A stretch of 64,000 nt of DNA, taken from assembly GCA_963555705.1 (NCBI GenBank), contig OY743181.1, forward strand, positions 30,198,513-30,262,512. Direction: 5' to 3'. The notes beneath the pieces were generated by a model. It did not search any database and was not told the DNA's origin. It worked only from the letters and a program-made list of their open reading frames with translations. Numbering within the stretch: position 1 is the stretch's first letter; every line of letters starts with the position of its first letter. This DNA is from Ligustrum vulgare. Lineage: Eukaryota; Streptophyta; Magnoliopsida; Lamiales; Oleaceae. Both the position numbers and the translations under genes were made by a program. This document shows positions 55,332 to 64,000 of the stretch, in pieces.

Positions 55332-56341
55332 TAGGGGTTTATTCAATTGAGATTTCGAAAGACATTTAAAGACTTTTTTTGATGGACTTTTTTTGATGGA
55401 TTTCATTGAATTTGATTGACTTTTATGGATTTATATAGACTTTTAAAGATTTTCGTGAACATTTATTTAACAGACTTTCATATACTTTCAAAAACTTTTA
55501 TAGATTGATTTAAAAGACTTTCAAATACTTTTAAAGACTTTTACAGACTTTTGTTTTTTAATTGAAAAACATAAACGCTAATAGATTAATTTTCGTATGA
55601 TGTGAATATGAATCGTTATTAATAATTATATGTAAAGTGAATTAAAAAAAAAGCGTGAGAAATATAAATAGTTTTAAGACAGAGAAATATTTGTGATTAA
55701 AAAAATGGGGAGAAAATAAAATCGCATTTGATATCGACATAAAAATTGTACTATGTTCATAAAAAAATTTCTAGAGAAAATTCTTGAATCACTTTACTTA
55801 TTATTATTTGTTTTGACACAATTTATTTATTATTTTTCTATAAGATCTTATGGAATTTTAGTTAGATTTATTTTCATAAAAAAATCGAAAAAAACAATGA
55901 AAAAAAAGAGAGTCCAAATATAAAGAAAAAATATTTAAAATAAAAAAAAATACAAAAAGTTGAAGAGAAGAGAAATAATGATTTGTTTATTCAAATGTTT
56001 AAGGTTTCTAAAAATAATATAAAAGAAGAAAAATATAGAATAAATAAAATTACAATTTAAAAGAATTTTTTTTTTTTTTATAAAAGTCTTTCAAAAATCT
56101 TGGAGGTTAATGAGAGACAAATAAAGAGATTTTGTGGTTGTACTTTATTTTTAGAAGTTAGTACATAGAAGATTTCGTAGGAGTCTTTAAAAGTCATTGA
56201 TAATTTGAATAACACGGAACTTTTAAAAGTCTTTATACAATACACCATGACTTTAAAAGACATTTTAAGAGTCTATTAAAATCTAGATTGAATAACTCAA
56301 GATTTTAATGGATTTAAAAAAGTTTAGATTGAATACCCCTA
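55332..56341. mobile_element. TIR element rich in AGACTTTT words
   Basis: The ends are TAGGGGTTTATTCAATTGAG and, inverted, TAGGGGTATTCAATCTAAAC: a TIR with one base inserted. The subterminal parts repeat AGACTTTTAAAG-like words many times (55360-55560 and 56080-56340). No coding sequence and no clear TSD were found, so superfamily is open. Confidence 0.6.
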
Positions 56342-56388
56342 GACTTTTAAATTCCATCAAAGTCTTTAAATTTTCAGCCAAATCCTAA

Positions 56389-56624
56389 TTAAGGGTGTGT
56401 TCTTTTAGATTTAATTTGGAATGTTTTGTGTCAAATCAAGGAATTGAAATTATTTGTTGATTTATTTGTGTTTTCTAGGTGAGATGAAGGGTTAAAAATT
56501 GGAGAGAGAAAATGTGAATGATTAAAAAATGGTATGAAAAATTTTATAATTTAAATTTTTGTAATGATGACAAATTCCCCTTAGAATTTTCGAAAATAAT
56601 TACTGAAAACGGAGAACAGGGCAT
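56389..56624. mobile_element. Short 'GTTCT'-family TIR element
   Basis: The left end TTAAGGGTGTGTTCTTTTAG and the inverted right end ATGCCCTGTTCTCCGTTTTC resemble the ends at 11394 and 53405. It lies about 190 bp upstream of the acyl-CoA-binding gene start codon. No TSD was confirmed. Confidence 0.45.
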
Positions 56625-56707
56625 AGCGTCTGAATCTTGCCAACGGAAATCTGAGTAGTGCAAGTATTTCCTCCCTCACCTTCTTGGTCCGTAGTAAAAA
56701 CTAAAAA

Positions 56708-56722
56708 GAGAATATATATACA
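56708..56722 (+). promoter_or_regulatory. Candidate TATA box of the acyl-CoA-binding gene
   Basis: AATATATATACAAAA, about 100 bp before the start codon and followed by a pyrimidine-rich leader (TTTCTCCCAATAC). Position and context fit a core promoter; this is inference only. Confidence 0.4.
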
Positions 56723-56816
56723 AAATTTCTCCCAATACAAATCACGCCTATTGTTTAACTGATTCTGCAGCACGCTACGTTGATCTGAGGTTCTGAATCC
56801 GACGGCATAAAAGCAA

Positions 56817-57594
56817 ATGTCGGCAGCGGCGATGGGGAAAGCAGTATCAGGCCTCGCGTACCCGGAGCGATTCTATGCAGCGGCGACCTACGCCGGATTT
56901 GGTGGATCCCCAAATTCTGCAGCCAAAGGCGTCAGCTCCAAGTTTTCGAACGACGTTGCTCTTCTCCTCTACGCACTCTACCAGCAAGTGCGTTTCCTTC
57001 CTTTTTCGTCTCATTTTCTAATCATACATGATTTATAATTTCATGAATTTGGCTCGATCCACTCCATTGAAAAAAAACTATCATGAATTTTGTGTACTGA
57101 TTGGCTGATTTGTTACATTATTGTTAAAAATGTGGTGTTATTGAATTTCTGTAGATTAGTCTTTTTTTTTATTTTTTTTAAGTGCCTTTTGAAGATTTGG
57201 TACTTCCTGGAATTTTATGATTTTTTGAAATGGAGGACATGGATTCCTTTTGTTATCCCTGATCTGATCAGAAATGTGCATTCTTCAGATTTGAAATGGT
57301 CAAATTATAAACAGAAAATTTACAAATATGTTCATCCTTGCCCAGACTCAAACTGAGGCTTAAATTCTATGCACAAACATGTCTATTTAAAATAAAACGA
57401 AAAATGGTTCAGTGGTATCAGGTAACGGTAGAGTCTGGTAATCTTAGTTGGGATTTTTGAGTAAATGTTTTTTTCTTTATATTATTAAATTAAATGAGTT
57501 ATGCTATTATTTTGTGGTTGCAGGCAACTTTGGGGCCTTGTAACGTTCCTAAGCCTAGAGGCTGGAGTCCCATTGAACAAAGCAAATGGACCAG
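56817..57594 (+). CDS. ACBP4: Acyl-CoA-binding protein (ACBP4/5-like, kelch class), exons 1-2
   Basis: Exon 1 (56817-56987) gives 57 residues starting MSAAAMGKAVSGLAYPERFY and ending LYQQ. Exon 2 (57524-57594) gives ATLGPCNVPKPRGWSPIEQS and KW. The splice sites are CAA/GTGCGT and TTGCAG/GCA, then CCAG/GTTTGT. 'YPERFYAAA...FSND...LLLYALYQQATLGPCN' is the start of the acyl-CoA-binding fold of the large cytosolic ACBPs (ACBP4/ACBP5 in Arabidopsis), which also carry kelch repeats and bind long-chain acyl-CoA esters. The intron positions and phases agree with that family as I recall it. Exon 3 (usually SWQGLG...) was not found before 64000. The gene may be intact with a very long TE-filled intron, or broken. 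Confidence 0.85.
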
Positions 57595-58227
57595 GTTTGT
57601 AGTACTTAAATTTCTATAATTTTCTTGTTTGCTTTGTTGGTTTTCCAAAAAGGAAAAAGCCAAAGGAGAGCCGTATCAACACTCATTAGCTTGACTTTGA
57701 TTTCATTGTTCAATACATCATTTACATAATTTCTTGATACTAACATGACAATAGGTGCTTACAAGTTTGCATGTCAAACTTACAAAATTTGTAGTTTGGG
57801 CTTTGGAATAGTGAATGTTGAAATTGTAAGAGGGTACTATGTGCTGAAAAGAAAGCATTTGCAAGAATGGGATTTAATGATAGTTAAAAAATAAAATTAA
57901 TAAAAATAAGATAGGACAATAGCATAATGCAGAACCAGCATAGACACCATTCAAAAATGTTGGGTAATCGTAGTCTCGTATATAAACTACAAGAAAGTAG
58001 TTAGTTTCATATGGCTTCTTGTGACATATGGTATCAGCATTTACTTTTTGTGTGTATTCTGTAACAATGAATGACTTGAGACCAGCATTCTGGCATAAGG
58101 TTAGTGATGTGTTTTTCATGTTTGTACTAGTAGGAGGTGTTAACATGTATATGGCATCAATATTAAATTAAAGGGAAACACACGTGAAATATGATTACTG
58201 AAGATAACTATGAAACTGACAATATGA
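57595..58227 (+). other. Intron 2 of the ACBP-like gene, proximal part
   Basis: Starts with the donor GTTTGTAG. AT-rich, no coding similarity. It runs into the chromovirus fragment at 58228. Confidence 0.5.
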
Positions 58228-58235
58228 AAGTGAGT

Positions 58236-59424
58236 TCAACTACTTCTGATCTTATCAATAGCTTCCACTGCCCTCTCAACTAATTCTGGATCCAAAATTC
58301 TCCTTTCGCCCACTTCATCCCAACATATTGGCGAACGACATTGACGACCATACAATGCCTCATATGGAGCTATACCAATTGTAGATTGGAAACTATTATT
58401 GTATGCGGACTCTACTAATGGCAAATGATTTTCCCACTTACCACCTAAGTCTAAGACACATGCCTACAACATATCCTCAAGAACTTGGATAGTTCGTTCA
58501 GATTGCCCGTCAGTCTGAGGGTGATAAGCAGTACTAAAGGTTAACTTGGTATCCAAAGATTTCTGAAGGCTTGTCCAGAATTTCGAAGTAAATATCGAGT
58601 CTTTATCTGAAACAATAGACACTGGGACTCCATGAAGTCGAACAATTTTTTCCACATATAACCGTGCAAATTGTTCTAAGATGTAGATCATCTGTACAGT
58701 AGAAAATGAGCGGACTGCGTCAGTACGTCAATAATCACCCAAATGGCATCATGACCTCTTGTCGATCTAGGAAGACCAATGACAAAATTCATTGCAATTT
58801 TCTCCCATTTCCACTCAGATATATCCATGGGATTTAATGGCCCTGATGGCCTCTAATGTTCTACCTTTACTTGTTGACAAACCACACATCTTGATACAAA
58901 CAGTGCTATTCTCCCTTTCATGTTTCTTCCACCAAAATATAATGCAAATCTCTATACATTTTGGTTCCGCCTGGATGTGCAGCGTAAGGAGTGGAATGAG
59001 CTTCGGTCAAAATCTCATTCCTAAGTTTATCATCCTTAGGTACACACAGTCGGCCTCTAAACATCAAAGCTTGATCTTCAGCTATTTCAAATCCTTTTCT
59101 CTTCTCAATTCCCACATCCACTCTAATCTTTTCCAAAAACGGATCTTCCCTTTAAGTTGTTACAATTCTGTCCCTGAGGGTCGGTTTACTTGTTAGATTC
59201 GCCAGCAAAGAAGATGTTCCTACCGTTGGCTTTAGCACTTCAATCCTCATGTTCTCAAAATCTTTTATCAACTGATCTTGTTTAGTACCCAGTGCTGACA
59301 ACTGACCCAAGTTCTTCCTGCTTAGAACATCTGCAACTACATTAGCTTTACCTGGGTGGTAAAGGATAGTGCAGTCGTAATCTTTCACTAACTCCAACCA
59401 CCGTCGTCGTCGTCTCATATTCAA
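58236..59424 (-). pseudogene. Chromovirus integrase, broken
   Basis: On minus: WLELVKDYDCTILYHPGKAN and VVADVLSRK link to the integrase. The HHCC finger begins HSTPYAAHPGGTKMY. The catalytic core is interrupted by frameshifts between about 58920 and 58700 and resumes HGVPVSIVSDKDSIFTSKF, then TAYHPQTDGQSERTIQVLE, giving the second Asp and the Glu. It ends SPICWDEVGERRILDPELVE. The GPY/F and chromodomain parts are missing. Confidence 0.85.
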
Positions 59425-59439
59425 CTCCTTTTAGGTAAA

Positions 59440-59721
59440 GAAGTACTTTAGACTCTTATGGTCAGTATAAATCTCACACTTGCTCCCATAAAGGTAGTGA
59501 CGCTAAATCTTCAGAGTGTGAACTACCGCTGCAAGTTCGAGATCATGTGTCGGATAATTCTTCTCATATTGTTTCAATTGTCTTGAAGCATAGGCGATCA
59601 CCTTCCCATGTTGCATCAAAACACAACCCAACCCGAGTTTTGACGCGTCACTGTAAATAACAAAACCTTTTGAACCATCCGGTATAGCTAATACTGGTGC
59701 TGAGACCAATTTGTCCTTCAA
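59440..59721 (-). pseudogene. Chromovirus RNase H
   Basis: On minus: [68 protein letters not shown], then after a stop YTDHKSLKYFF. The catalytic Asp of YSDAS and the Glu of DLELAAVV are present. Confidence 0.88.
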
Positions 59722-60740
59722 CTGTGTTCACACTTTTCGGACCATACAAACTTAACACCCTTTCGATTTAGCCGCATCATAGGACCAGCTATATTGGAAA
59801 ATTCTTCTATGAAGCGCTGATAGTATCCGGCTAAGCCTAGAAAGCTTCTCACTTCACCCATGTTCACAGGTCTTGACCAATTAGTCATCGCCTCTACCCT
59901 GGATGGATCAACTCCAATTCCTTTAGATGTCACAACATGACCCAAAAATCCTACTCGATCAAGCCAATATTCACATTTCTTAAATTTGGCATATAACTTC
60001 TCCTCAAGTAGGGTTTCCAGAACTATCCTCAAATGTTTTTCATGCTGATGAGCATCCTTTGAGTATATCAATATGTCATCAATAAATACAATGACGAACC
60101 TATCAAGATACTTATGGAAAACTCGATTAATTAAATCCATGAATACCGCATGAGCATTAGTCAAACCAAAGGGCATTACTATAAACTCATAGTGCACATA
60201 ACGAGTTCTAAATGCAGTTTTTGGTACATGAGTTGGCTTAATCTTCAATTGATGGTAGCTTGACCTCAAGTCAATCTTTGAAAATACCTTTGTACCCTTT
60301 AATTGATCGAATAAATCCTCAATCCTAAGAAGGGGATACTTATTCTTGATCGTCAATTTGTTCAGTTCACGATAGTCGATATACTTCCTCATTGTACCGT
60401 CCTTCTTCTTTACAAAAAGTACCGGAGCTCCCCACGGGGACACACTCGGTCTGAAGAATCCTTTGTCTAGAAGTTCCTCCAGCTGCATTTTCAACTCTTG
60501 CAGTTCCTTTGGTGCCATTCGATATGGAGCCTTGGATACTGGTGCTGCTCCAGGAACCAAATCGATTGTGAATTCCACTTGCCTATCTGGTGGAATACCC
60601 GGTAGATCATCCGGAAATACATCGGCATACTCTCGTATCACCGGCACGTTTTCTAATTTTGTCTCAACTGATGGGGTTCCAGTAAGGTTGACAAGATAGC
60701 CTTGATAGTAAGGCTTCTTCAATAATCTCTCTGCCTTCAA
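59718..60740 (-). pseudogene. Chromovirus reverse transcriptase
   Basis: A 340-codon open frame. In order it contains [89 protein letters not shown], the catalytic [10 protein letters not shown] and [11 protein letters not shown]. Some usual residues have changed (DLRSGYH is SSYH; TNAPA is TNAHA). The frame ends at CEHS, where a frameshift leads into RNase H. Reverse transcription would need the missing domains, so it is inactive. Confidence 0.92.
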
Positions 60741-61100
60741 AGCTGATATGAGGCGAGGGAGTGTCTTATATTTGATCCATAAAATCTGAACTCATCTTCA
60801 CTGTTTCTTCGAAAAATCACTTCTTTCTCAAAACATAAAATTGTAGCCCAATTACTACCCAACAAGTCCATTCCCAAAATGATATCGAAATCTTTCATTT
60901 CTATAACATGCAAGTCTACTTCTAATGTTAATCCATCGAAATCTATCGGTATTGCCTTAGCTATTCTATTTGTATCAATAGTTCCCCCTGATGGCATACT
61001 AACCTCAAGTATACTATCAATTTTATGACACGAAAAATTAATCTTAGCTAGGCATGCATCAGATATGAACGAATGAGTTGCACCAGAATCAATATGAACG
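60737..61100 (-). pseudogene. Chromovirus aspartic protease
   Basis: On minus, HIDSGATHSFISDACL carries the catalytic D-S-G near 61092. It is followed by MPSGGTIDTNRIAK and, after about 50 residues, IILGMDLLGSNWA, the C-terminal signature. The protease region itself is open; upstream a stop lies near 61155. The frame changes at about 60740 before the RT. Confidence 0.85.
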
Positions 61101-61485
61101 TAAACAGGAATGCTAGAGATTGATAGAATACTTGCAATTACATCTGGGTTCTATGCGGAGTTATCGTGAGTCATAGCAAATACCCTTGCCTTTCCTTTCT
61201 TAGTGTGTGTTTGTTTTTCTTTAAATGGAGATTTTCTCATTTTGAAACAGTTCATAAATTATTAAAATAATAGGATTGTACTGTGCAATGTCAGAAATTA
61301 AGAACACAGCAGATGTCCGGTGAAATGTTGAAGACCACTTTTACCCTTTGCAATTTTACCAATTCTCACTATCATTTTACCAAGTCAACCATTGTAATGG
61401 TAATTTCGGAAATTAATGACAAATAGGTTAGCTTTTGTGGAAATGTGCATTGCCATTACGTCTGATACACTGCAATCCGTGAAAA

Positions 61486-62192
61486 CAGGGACGGAGCTCC
61501 CTCAGGACTAGTGGGGGTCCATGCCCCCATCGAAATTTTTAAATTTTTTTTTCCTGGTTGAAAGAAGAAAGGAAAGAACAGACCAGTGGAGGACCTTGGA
61601 GCCGACTGAGGAGGCTATTTTTTTTCTGGGTTGAAGGAAGAAAGGAAAGAATAGACCAGTGGAGGACCTTGGTCCTTGGAGCCGATTGAGGAGGATATTT
61701 TTTTTTTTCTGGTTGAAGGAAGAAAGGAAAGAACAGACCAGTGGAGGACCTTGGAGCCGATTGAGGAGGATAGGGTAAAGGAGCTTTCTGGCCTTTGCTG
61801 TGTTCTAACTTTTAAGACAAGACTCCTAGCACAGCCTACATCATCTATAAGTGGCTTACAAAGTGAAATTCGAGACAAATCCTTGAGTAGTACACGTAAA
61901 GCACATTTTCAATAAACATGCATACAATTTCTCTTGATCTTTAAATTTGACAAGGGAAATAGAAGTGTATAAAATTGCTATTTACGAATTATGTTGTTAA
62001 ATTTGAAGAGCCGATTTTTTTATGTATAATTATTTATTATTATCCTTATATAAGTTTTGGTACTCAAAATCGTCGTTTCAATCATTTTTGTTTAAAAAAA
62101 TTTGGGGCATCCGCCCCCGAACTCTCAGAAGGGGACCTCCCCCATTTGAAAATTTTAGCCTCCACTCGCTAAAAATCCTGGCTCCGTCCTTG
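61486..62192. mobile_element. hAT (Tip100-like) non-autonomous element
   Basis: The ends are CAGGGACGGAGCTCCC and, inverted, CAAGGACGGAGCCAGG. The 8-bp TSD CGTGAAAA is perfect (61478-61485 and 62193-62200). Same TIR class as the element at 7395. It contains a three-copy tandem repeat and no transposase. Confidence 0.92.
61554..61772 (+). repeat. Tandem repeat, 74-82 bp, three copies
   Basis: Units start near 61554, 61628 and 61710. Each contains GAAGAAAGGAAAGAACAGAC and CAGTGGAGGACCTTGGAGCC, and ends in a T run. The middle copy has an extra GGTCCTT. Confidence 0.95.
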
Positions 62193-62200
62193 CGTGAAAA

Positions 62201-62881
62201 CCAAATGCAATTTCGTCAAAAATAAAAGTCTAAACTTGCTGTTGGTGAAGTCGTGTGCCGTGTGGAAGTGGAAAGAAAAGAACTTGATTTGATTCTATAA
62301 CAAATTAATGCTTGGAATACTAATTAATCTAATTAATATATCTTTACAAAGATAAGCGATGGGTGAGAAATGGGTGGAAAGACTGCTGAAGTTGGCTAAA
62401 AATAAGGATATGGATACGTGTTTAACCTCCACCAATTTGAAATAATTTGACCATTTTCTAACTATATACAAGGATGCCATGTCCCATGACTTCAAATAAA
62501 GTTTGTGAATATATATATATATATATATATAATAAAATAATCCTAAAGAAATTTATAAGTTTCATGTTTTCTTTGAATTGAAATAATATGGGTCGATCTC
62601 GACCAAAATAAATTTTTTCTCGACTCCGACTTACACTATTTCATGTAAGCTACAAAATGACACCAATGTTGATATACTTTTATCAACCTTTAAAATATCT
62701 TAAATATTTAACCCAATTAAAATTATCAATATTTCAAATTAAGAAGACATTAATTTAAAACACTTGAATTTGCTTTGAAAAATATTTCATGCTCGACTAA
62801 TAAGTTCGACAATTTAAAAATAAACACAAATTCGAACATGCAACATGATAAAATATTTCTCACAATTAAACAAAATAATTG
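62201..62881. other. Intergenic or intronic sequence, nothing recognised
   Basis: No exon of the ACBP-like gene was seen here. An (AT)n run lies at about 62509-62531. Confidence 0.4.
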
Positions 62882-64000
62882 CTAGGAAAGTACCCGCAAC
62901 ATCTTGTCGTAACCAATAATTAATTTAATTAGGAAGTGTCGCAGCGACGTTACAAGCTCATAAAAATACTTTGGAACTTAACATAAAAACATTTCATTAG
63001 ACTTAAAATTTCTGGACGCTAAATCGCACATAAAACTTTTTCAACTAATAAATTATGCATGGTAAATATGCTTATATATTTCATAACATGATGCAAGATG
63101 TCTCATAATCATGCTAAAAGAATAATTTTCATTTCACACCTTGGATCAATTGAAGAGTGGTCGAATAGTGATTAGTGAGCAATGCGTGCCAAGGATTTTC
63201 CACATTGTTACTTGGTTAAAATTTACAAAAACTTAACTTTATTTTGAAACTCATAAAATTTATGGGAAACTAAATTATTATCCAAAATAATAGAATCATG
63301 CACTTCAACATTTACAACATAAAAACTTAAAACGTGAACAGTGAACATTGACAATTTAAATAAGGAATTGTAATCTAAAGTTTTGATTTAAAACTAGTGA
63401 ATCACCTATACGATGCATGAGAAGCAACGTCTGGATAAAGTTAATCTTATACTAAATAAAATGAATCTAGAGACAAAATAAATAGCATTCGCAAACAAAA
63501 GATAACATCATCATTTATTGGTTTCATAGTACTAAAAATTTTGGAAAACTTCTTTGTACACTACATTTGTTGTTGAATTTGTTGGTCTTCCCTCCTTGTC
63601 ACAAATCAGCATTTTCAATCCCTAACGACTGGTCACCCTAGATATAGCAATATTAAGTTGTCCATGAGTAAAGACCGGCCTTTCAAGAAGTTCCACAAAC
63701 GAAAGTGACTGTCCTTGACTCTTATTGATGATCATGGCATATGACACGATCAATGGAAATTATTTTTTTCGAAATTTAACGTATCCTTAAATCTGAAGGG
63801 CTATTCTCGGAATAAAAAACTTGTGACCTTCATTGCTACAAGATAAAATTCGACCTTCCAAAGCATGATCTCCAAGTCACGTAATTATCAACCTTGTTTC
63901 GTTGCACATCCCTGAGTACGATCAATATTCGTCAACAGCATGACCAAAACTCCCACTTTAAGTTTCAAGTTCAAAAATTTAGTTGAATGTATGTTTTCAA
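62882..64000 (-). mobile_element. Helitron, 3' part (runs past the window edge)
   Basis: Helicase coding text lies at 63540-64000. About 650 bp downstream on minus, GTACTTTCCTAG at 62882-62893 resembles the Helitron 3' terminus (GGGTA...CTAG), preceded by an imperfect hairpin GACAAGATGTTGCGG. The base after CTAG is C, not the usual T, so the exact end is uncertain. Confidence 0.5.
63540..64000 (-). pseudogene. Helitron PIF1-like helicase, C-terminal part
   Basis: On minus from the window edge: LKLKVGVLVMLLTNIDRTQG, then after shifts [12 protein letters not shown] text (SIRVKDSHF in the present frames), and [12 protein letters not shown] (normally FTHGQLYVALSR). 'VPIMLLRNID...' followed by 'KSQGQ' is the end of the helicase in plant Helitron Rep-Hel proteins. 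Stops and frameshifts occur about every 50-100 bp. The N-terminal part would lie beyond 64000. Confidence 0.7.

Larger units (their letters stand above)
58228..61190 (-). mobile_element. Chromovirus (Tekay/Del-like) internal fragment without LTRs
   Basis: On minus the order is protease, RT, RNase H, integrase, with no gag, primer site or LTR. It lies antisense within intron 2 of the ACBP-like gene. The ends are ragged (about 61190 and 58228), so no TSD is available. Confidence 0.85.

Noticed and set aside
57404..57460. tRNA/SINE-like word TGGTTCAGTGGTATC
   Set aside because: Only an A-box-like match; no B box or cloverleaf follows at the right distance.
58020..58040. Second primer-binding-site candidate ATGGTATCAGCA
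   Set aside because: It lacks the GAGC continuation and no LTR end lies beside it.

Overview
The window is nuclear DNA of a flowering plant, probably a dicot. It is AT-rich and almost entirely built of nested transposable elements (TEs), with one recognisable host gene start and a few gene fragments. Support for a plant: Ty3/gypsy elements of Athila and chromovirus (Tekay/Del) type, a Cassandra TRIM whose LTRs carry 5S rRNA sequence, hAT, PIF/Harbinger, Stowaway, CACTA and Helitron pieces, a relic resembling plastid trnQ, and the first two exons of a plant acyl-CoA-binding protein. The species cannot be told from this window.

Layout. 1-5600: a tRNA-derived SINE, a CACTA terminus with subterminal repeats, an old LTR piece, a probable solo LTR and a long (AG)n tract. 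5605-9015: a PIF/Harbinger element, then an AGC-kinase pseudogene split by a hAT element with a perfect 8-bp target-site duplication (TSD). 9140-18770: an Athila-type solo LTR, a foldback-like element with a 95-bp tandem array, a truncated Athila LTR fused to the 5' half of a hAT transposon, and a gypsy LTR fragment carrying another hAT element. 20128-25605: a complete LTR element (TSD TGATG) with no gag or pol, encoding one unfamiliar acidic protein. 25822-44442: a nest. A chromovirus on the minus strand sits in an Athila LTR; it is split by a 3.2-kb solo LTR and by an Athila element, which is itself split by a Cassandra TRIM. The nest ends in a second, inverted copy of the unfamiliar-protein element. 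44610-51960: an unrecognised spliced coding fragment, Athila LTR remnants, a trnQ-like relic joined to a MYB C-terminal fragment, a 3.6-kb solo LTR and a DsbA-like pseudogene. 52353-56624: a large palindromic repeat cluster and two terminal-inverted-repeat (TIR) elements. 56817-64000: the acyl-CoA-binding gene start, whose second intron runs past the recognisable sequence and holds a minus-strand chromovirus fragment, a hAT element and a Helitron end.

For novelty the strongest candidate is the non-autonomous Athila-like LTR family. Its roughly 255-residue protein starts shortly after a tRNA-Asp primer site, where gag would be expected. It occurs twice in the window (20128-25605 and 41846-44442), at about 64% identity over the first 116 residues by hand alignment. 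A second unfamiliar reading frame (40334-40816, minus) lies beside a tRNA-Met primer site in a chromovirus-type element. Other points of interest are the palindrome centred near 54353, repeated CpG-rich palindromic boxes in the Athila-type LTRs, and an snRNA-like promoter module inside a hAT element.

All calls come from reading the sequence and recalled family features; no searches were run. Element edges with stated TSDs are firm to the base. Truncated edges are approximate.
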